Assembly: GCA_001799195.1 (NCBI GenBank)
Contig: MGSU01000033.1
Coordinates: forward strand, 1 to 18,416
DNA length: 18,416 bases
Direction of reading: 5' to 3'
Source: Deltaproteobacteria bacterium RIFOXYA12_FULL_61_11
GTDB lineage: Bacteria > Bdellovibrionota_F > JAHFAK01 > YA12-FULL-61-11
This document shows positions 15,681 through 18,416 of this stretch, piece by piece. A program made the position numbers and the translations under genes. Under the pieces are notes generated by a model. That model did no database searches. It was not told the DNA's origin and saw only the letters and a program-made list of their open reading frames with translations. Positions within the stretch are counted from its first letter, which is position 1; the number at the start of each line of letters is the position of its first letter.

Positions 15681-15929
15681 TCAGCGCTCGCTCGCCGTAT
15701 GGTGGGCGATGAGGTCCACGAGGTCGCCGACGTTCTTGGTCAGTTCGATCTCCCCCGTCGCGAAGCGAACACCGAAGGCCAACTCGACGTAGAGAATCAA
15801 GGTGACGTGGAGCAGGGAGTCCCATTCCTCGACTTCGTGGGCCGTCAGGTCGGGGCGCACGACGATCTTCTCCAGGAAGACCTGGTCGAAGACGTCTTGC
15901 AGTCGGCGGAGAATCTCGTCGTTTTGCAT
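15681..15929 (-). CDS. Acyl carrier protein (DltC-like role proposed)
   Basis: This small 82-residue acidic carrier has a phosphopantetheine site at Ser38 in EEWDSLLHVTLI. The helical pattern is normal for the fold: N-terminal helix DEILRRLQDVFDQVF, the DSL motif, then ELAFGVRF and KNVGDLVDLI. It presumably holds an acyl or aminoacyl group as a thioester. The ATG at 15929 has GAGGGGG about eight bases upstream, and a plausible promoter lies just before. It is followed directly by the second radical SAM gene. The MBOAT gene is about 1.5 kb away on the opposite strand, so a DltC-like role in that relay is an inference from proximity. It lacks the length and context of the fatty-acid-synthesis ACP. 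Confidence 0.88.
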   Translation of the reverse strand: MQNDEILRRLQDVFDQVFLEKIVVRPDLTAHEVEEWDSLLHVTLILYVELAFGVRFATGEIELTKNVGDLVDLIAHHTASER

Positions 15930-15966
15930 AGATAATCCCCCTCGAGCACCTGCAACTCGCCTCGTC

Positions 15967-15994
15967 AGTATAGCGGTCGCTCGTCCCGGCGCAA
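15967..15994 (-). promoter_or_regulatory. Candidate sigma70-type promoter for the acyl carrier gene
   Basis: On the - strand, TTGCGC (15994-15989), a 16-bp spacer and TATACT (15972-15967) lie about 38 bp upstream of the ATG at 15929, in the 119-bp gap before the gene. The -10 is good. The -35 resembles that of the other - strand promoter candidate (TTGCGT), which raises confidence a little. Confidence 0.5.
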
Positions 15995-16048
15995 GTCCGA
16001 TCCTCTTGGCCACGGACCTCGGGCTACTCCGCAGCAAGGAGCTACTCC

Positions 16049-17629
16049 TCAAGGTCTCCGTTCGCACCAGGGATCGAAGGTCCGGACCTCGCACCAGGCT
16101 TGACGCTCGAGGAGCGGGGTATCGCGACCCTCGGGGTGCCAGAGGACCCAGAGGAAATAATGGTTGTCGAAGACATAGGTGAGACGGTGCCGATACCCGC
16201 GAGCGTTCGCCGCGCGGAACAGGCGTTGCTCGTGCAGGAAGGGTCCCTCGTACTGATGCCGTTGGCAAGAAGCCAACACCAGGACTGTCGGCCCGGCGGC
16301 GAATATGTCCTCGGTGTGGTCCACCTGCGAGGCCAAGGCGATGGAGGGAGTATTCAACCCATAGATGTCCAAGGTCTTGAGCCGGGAATAATAGGGTACA
16401 GCCCCGGCATCCCCGATGGCGAGGAGGGGAGTCGTCGTCCACGGTACCGCGGCCAAGGAACGCCCCAACCGGGCATGCGCCCGCTCTCCCCCCACTGCAT
16501 CGGACAAGAAATCGCGCGCGGCCATGCGGTGCCGAACCTGCCCGAGGAAGTAACCGGCACCCAGACATGCCGAGAAACCCACGAGGAGCAAGAAGGCTCT
16601 CCTGGGTCTGAGCGAGACGGCCAGGGCAGAACCGGCGAGCAAAGCCAGGACCGGAACGAGAGGAAAGAGGAACCGGTAACCGAAGCCCATGATATGTTTG
16701 ACTGTCAGGAAATAGAGGCAGAGCAGGACGAGAGGCAGGAGAACGACGGCCCTGCCGCGTTGTTCCGAACGCAGGAGCACGATAAGCGGTAACGCGAAAC
16801 CGACGGACAGGTCCGCGAGGAAGCCCAGCGTTCTCTCAACACCTTGGAATTGAATGGTATTGGACTTGAGGTAGAAACCCAGCGGGAACCACTGGCCGTA
16901 GTACTGGATGCGCCAGAGGACATAGAGGACCCCGGGAAGTACATACAGGAGAAGAGCAGAGAGGGCGATACGCCGACGTTCGCCCCCGGCTGCCCCCCCC
17001 AGGGCAAGGAGCAACAGCCCCATCGAGAACAGGTTGGCCTCGGGTCTGGTCAGGCCGAGGAGCAGGCACGAGAACGGAAGCGGCAAGAAGCTCCACGCTC
17101 CGTCCCTCTGTTTCAGGAAGGCCGACGTGGCGAGAGCATAGAGGAAGGCGGCCAACGCGGTCTCCATGCCCGAAACTACGTGCATGGGACCGAAGGGGAA
17201 GGTCAGGAACAACCCCGCGGAGATCAGACCGGGATACCAACGTTCCCAGCAACTCCTTTGCGGTCTACCGGAACCACCAACCCAGAGGAGCAGGCCGAGG
17301 GTTCCGAGGGTGAAGGCTCCCCCGAAGATCTTGGAACACCCCACCGCCTCGAGACCGAAGAGATGGGGTAAGGCCATGAGCAGAGTCCACAGCAGCGAGG
17401 AATAGCCCTCGGCGGCCGGGGGGTCCTGATTGAAGGTCAGCCCCCAACCCCTGACCAGATTGTCTGCATAACGAAAGGTGATGAAGGCATCGTCCATGGT
17501 GTACGGCCACAGCGCACGCACGTTCTGGACGAAAGAGATCAGGACCAGGAGGGCAAAGCCCAGGCTCAGGAAGGCGACCATACGAGTGGCCCATGCCTGG
17601 CCTCGTGTCTCCCCGAGCTTCCAATCCAT
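16049..17629 (-). CDS. GT-C type integral membrane glycosyltransferase (AftB-like)
   Basis: This 526-residue polytopic protein probably transfers a sugar from a polyprenyl-phosphate donor on the periplasmic side, for example as a side branch or cap. After the first TM helix comes YTMDDAFITFRYADNLVRGW, with D46-D47 as the usual GT-C acidic pair, then AAEGYSSLLW. This matches a family of long membrane transferases that includes mycobacterial AftB-like proteins. About ten hydrophobic helices follow, then a soluble C-terminal domain (AIGDAGAVPYYSRLKTLDIYGL) typical of the same group. I prefer the ATG at 17629 because the helix then starts at a normal distance; a TTG at 17665 adds 12 residues. The substrate is unknown. 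It lies 53 bp after the reductase gene. Confidence 0.8.
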   Translation of the reverse strand: MDWKLGETRGQAWATRMVAFLSLGFALLVLISFVQNVRALWPYTMDDAFITFRYADNLVRGWGLTFNQDPPAAEGYSSLLWTLLMALPHLFGLEAVGCSKIFGGAFTLGTLGLLLWVGGSGRPQRSCWERWYPGLISAGLFLTFPFGPMHVVSGMETALAAFLYALATSAFLKQRDGAWSFLPLPFSCLLLGLTRPEANLFSMGLLLLALGGAAGGERRRIALSALLLYVLPGVLYVLWRIQYYGQWFPLGFYLKSNTIQFQGVERTLGFLADLSVGFALPLIVLLRSEQRGRAVVLLPLVLLCLYFLTVKHIMGFGYRFLFPLVPVLALLAGSALAVSLRPRRAFLLLVGFSACLGAGYFLGQVRHRMAARDFLSDAVGGERAHARLGRSLAAVPWTTTPLLAIGDAGAVPYYSRLKTLDIYGLNTPSIALASQVDHTEDIFAAGPTVLVLASCQRHQYEGPFLHEQRLFRAANARGYRHRLTYVFDNHYFLWVLWHPEGRDTPLLERQAWCEVRTFDPWCERRP

Positions 17630-17682
17630 AGGTCCCAGGCTACCACCTCGCCACCGAGGGGACAAGCACGCCGCCGGGGAGG

Positions 17683-18416
17683 TCAGTTAGCCAGGAGCGT
17701 GTTCGGATCCGCGCAGAGGCGACGGTCAGAACCAAGTGCGTCGAGGACCGCCATGGCAGCGGCGTCGAGGGAGAAGTCGAAGAGGGCCAGGTTCTCGGCA
17801 CTGCGGCCCGGGGCAACTGCTTTGGGAATGGGGACTACTCCGTGCTGGAGGGCCCAACGCAGGAATACCTGGGCCGGTGTCCGAGAGACCCGTCGGGCCA
17901 CTGCCTCCACCTCCGGGTGAGAAAAGGTCAGCCCGCGCATCAACGGGGAATAACCGACGATCGCGATAGCGCGCTCGGTGCAGTACTCCAACAGACCGGC
18001 CTGGTACAGGAAGGGGTGGAACTCGACCTGATTGACCACCGGCATGGCCCCACCCAAGCGCGCGAGCTGCTCGAGGTGGGGGGTCGTGAAGTTGCAGACT
18101 CCGATTGAAGCACAAAGTCCTTTCTCTTTCAATGTATTGAGCGCACGCCAGCTCTCTTTCCAACCGGGCTTCGGCCAGTGGAGCAGGTAGAGATCGAGGG
18201 TTTCGAGACCGAGCAGGCTAAGGGTGCGACGGCACGCTGCCAGGGTCTGCGCGTACCCATGGTCGTCCGGCCAGACCTTCCCGGCGATGAAAACCTCGGA
18301 CCGTTGCAAACCGGAAGCGGCAAGAGCCTCACCGACCGAGGCTTCATTCCGGTAGTAGGAGGCGGTATCGAGGTGTCGGTAGCCCAAGCGCAGCGCTGCG
18401 GCCACGGCTTTGCGGG
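17683..18416 (-). CDS. Aldo/keto reductase (5' partial)
   Basis: This is an NAD(P)H-dependent carbonyl reductase of the AKR family, close in pattern to 2,5-diketo-D-gluconate reductases. The frame runs off the right edge; roughly the first 25-35 residues are missing. The tetrad is present: Asp in GYRHLDTASYY, Tyr in YYRNEASVGEAL, Lys in VFIAGKVWPDD and His in LYLLHWPKPG. SIGVCNFTTPHLEQL, NQVEFHPFLYQ, YSPLMRG and PAQVFLRWALQHGVVPIPKA complete the barrel and cofactor region. It could reduce a sugar or metabolic aldehyde. Nothing links it firmly to the glycan locus except orientation and the 53-bp spacing to the GT-C gene. Confidence 0.93.
   Translation of the reverse strand, partial: RKAVAAALRLGYRHLDTASYYRNEASVGEALAASGLQRSEVFIAGKVWPDDHGYAQTLAACRRTLSLLGLETLDLYLLHWPKPGWKESWRALNTLKEKGLCASIGVCNFTTPHLEQLARLGGAMPVVNQVEFHPFLYQAGLLEYCTERAIAIVGYSPLMRGLTFSHPEVEAVARRVSRTPAQVFLRWALQHGVVPIPKAVAPGRSAENLALFDFSLDAAAMAVLDALGSDRRLCADPNTLLAN

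Noticed and set aside
1-18416. tRNA, rRNA, CRISPR array, insertion sequence or phage attachment site
   Set aside because: None was seen on reading both strands: no regular spaced repeats, no transposase or integrase frame, and no cloverleaf-like segment in the gaps.

Overview
The window is an 18.4-kb piece of a cell-surface polysaccharide (exopolysaccharide/O-antigen type) biosynthesis locus. It probably comes from a Gram-negative, fairly GC-rich bacterium. The evidence is a WecA/MraY-type initiating phosphotransferase, a Wzz-like chain-length protein, an O-antigen ligase/polymerase, several glycosyltransferases and sugar-nucleotide SDR enzymes, and an MBOAT O-acyltransferase with a DltD-like SGNH partner. 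I cannot place the organism more precisely. TTG and GTG starts are common.

Layout. (1) 1-5448, + strand: an initiating transferase, cut by the left window edge and fused to a degenerate CapD/FlaA1-like region; then the Wzz-like protein; then the O-antigen ligase/polymerase. (2) 5475-9988, - strand: a tight four-gene operon (paratose-epimerase-like SDR, WbuB-like GT4, GalE-like SDR, GT4) that looks clearly lower in GC than its flanks, as an acquired sugar module would. A plausible promoter lies at 10071-10099. (3) 10259-14155, + strand: a B12-binding radical SAM enzyme, then a compact acylation cassette made of a DltD-like SGNH protein, a 42-residue single-pass microprotein and an MBOAT. These genes are linked by overlapping stops and starts. 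(4) 14122-18416, - strand: an aldo/keto reductase cut by the right edge, a GT-C type membrane glycosyltransferase, an acyl carrier protein with its own plausible promoter, and a second B12-type radical SAM enzyme whose 3' end overlaps that of the MBOAT gene.

How the genes may work together. The first block starts, polymerises and length-controls or ligates an undecaprenol-linked glycan. The - strand operon supplies sugar nucleotides and adds sugars. The acyl carrier, MBOAT, microprotein and SGNH protein together look like a complete Dlt-style acyl relay. The microprotein ends in LVYKAF, which fits the C-terminal acyl-shuttle hexapeptide known from DltX (FIYNEF-like). A free-standing DltX-like shuttle in an apparently Gram-negative polysaccharide locus, next to an acyl carrier and two B12-type radical SAM enzymes, is the most notable content of the window. 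The acyl group, and the enzyme that loads the carrier, are not identified here. No RNA genes, CRISPR arrays, insertion sequences or phage genes were seen.
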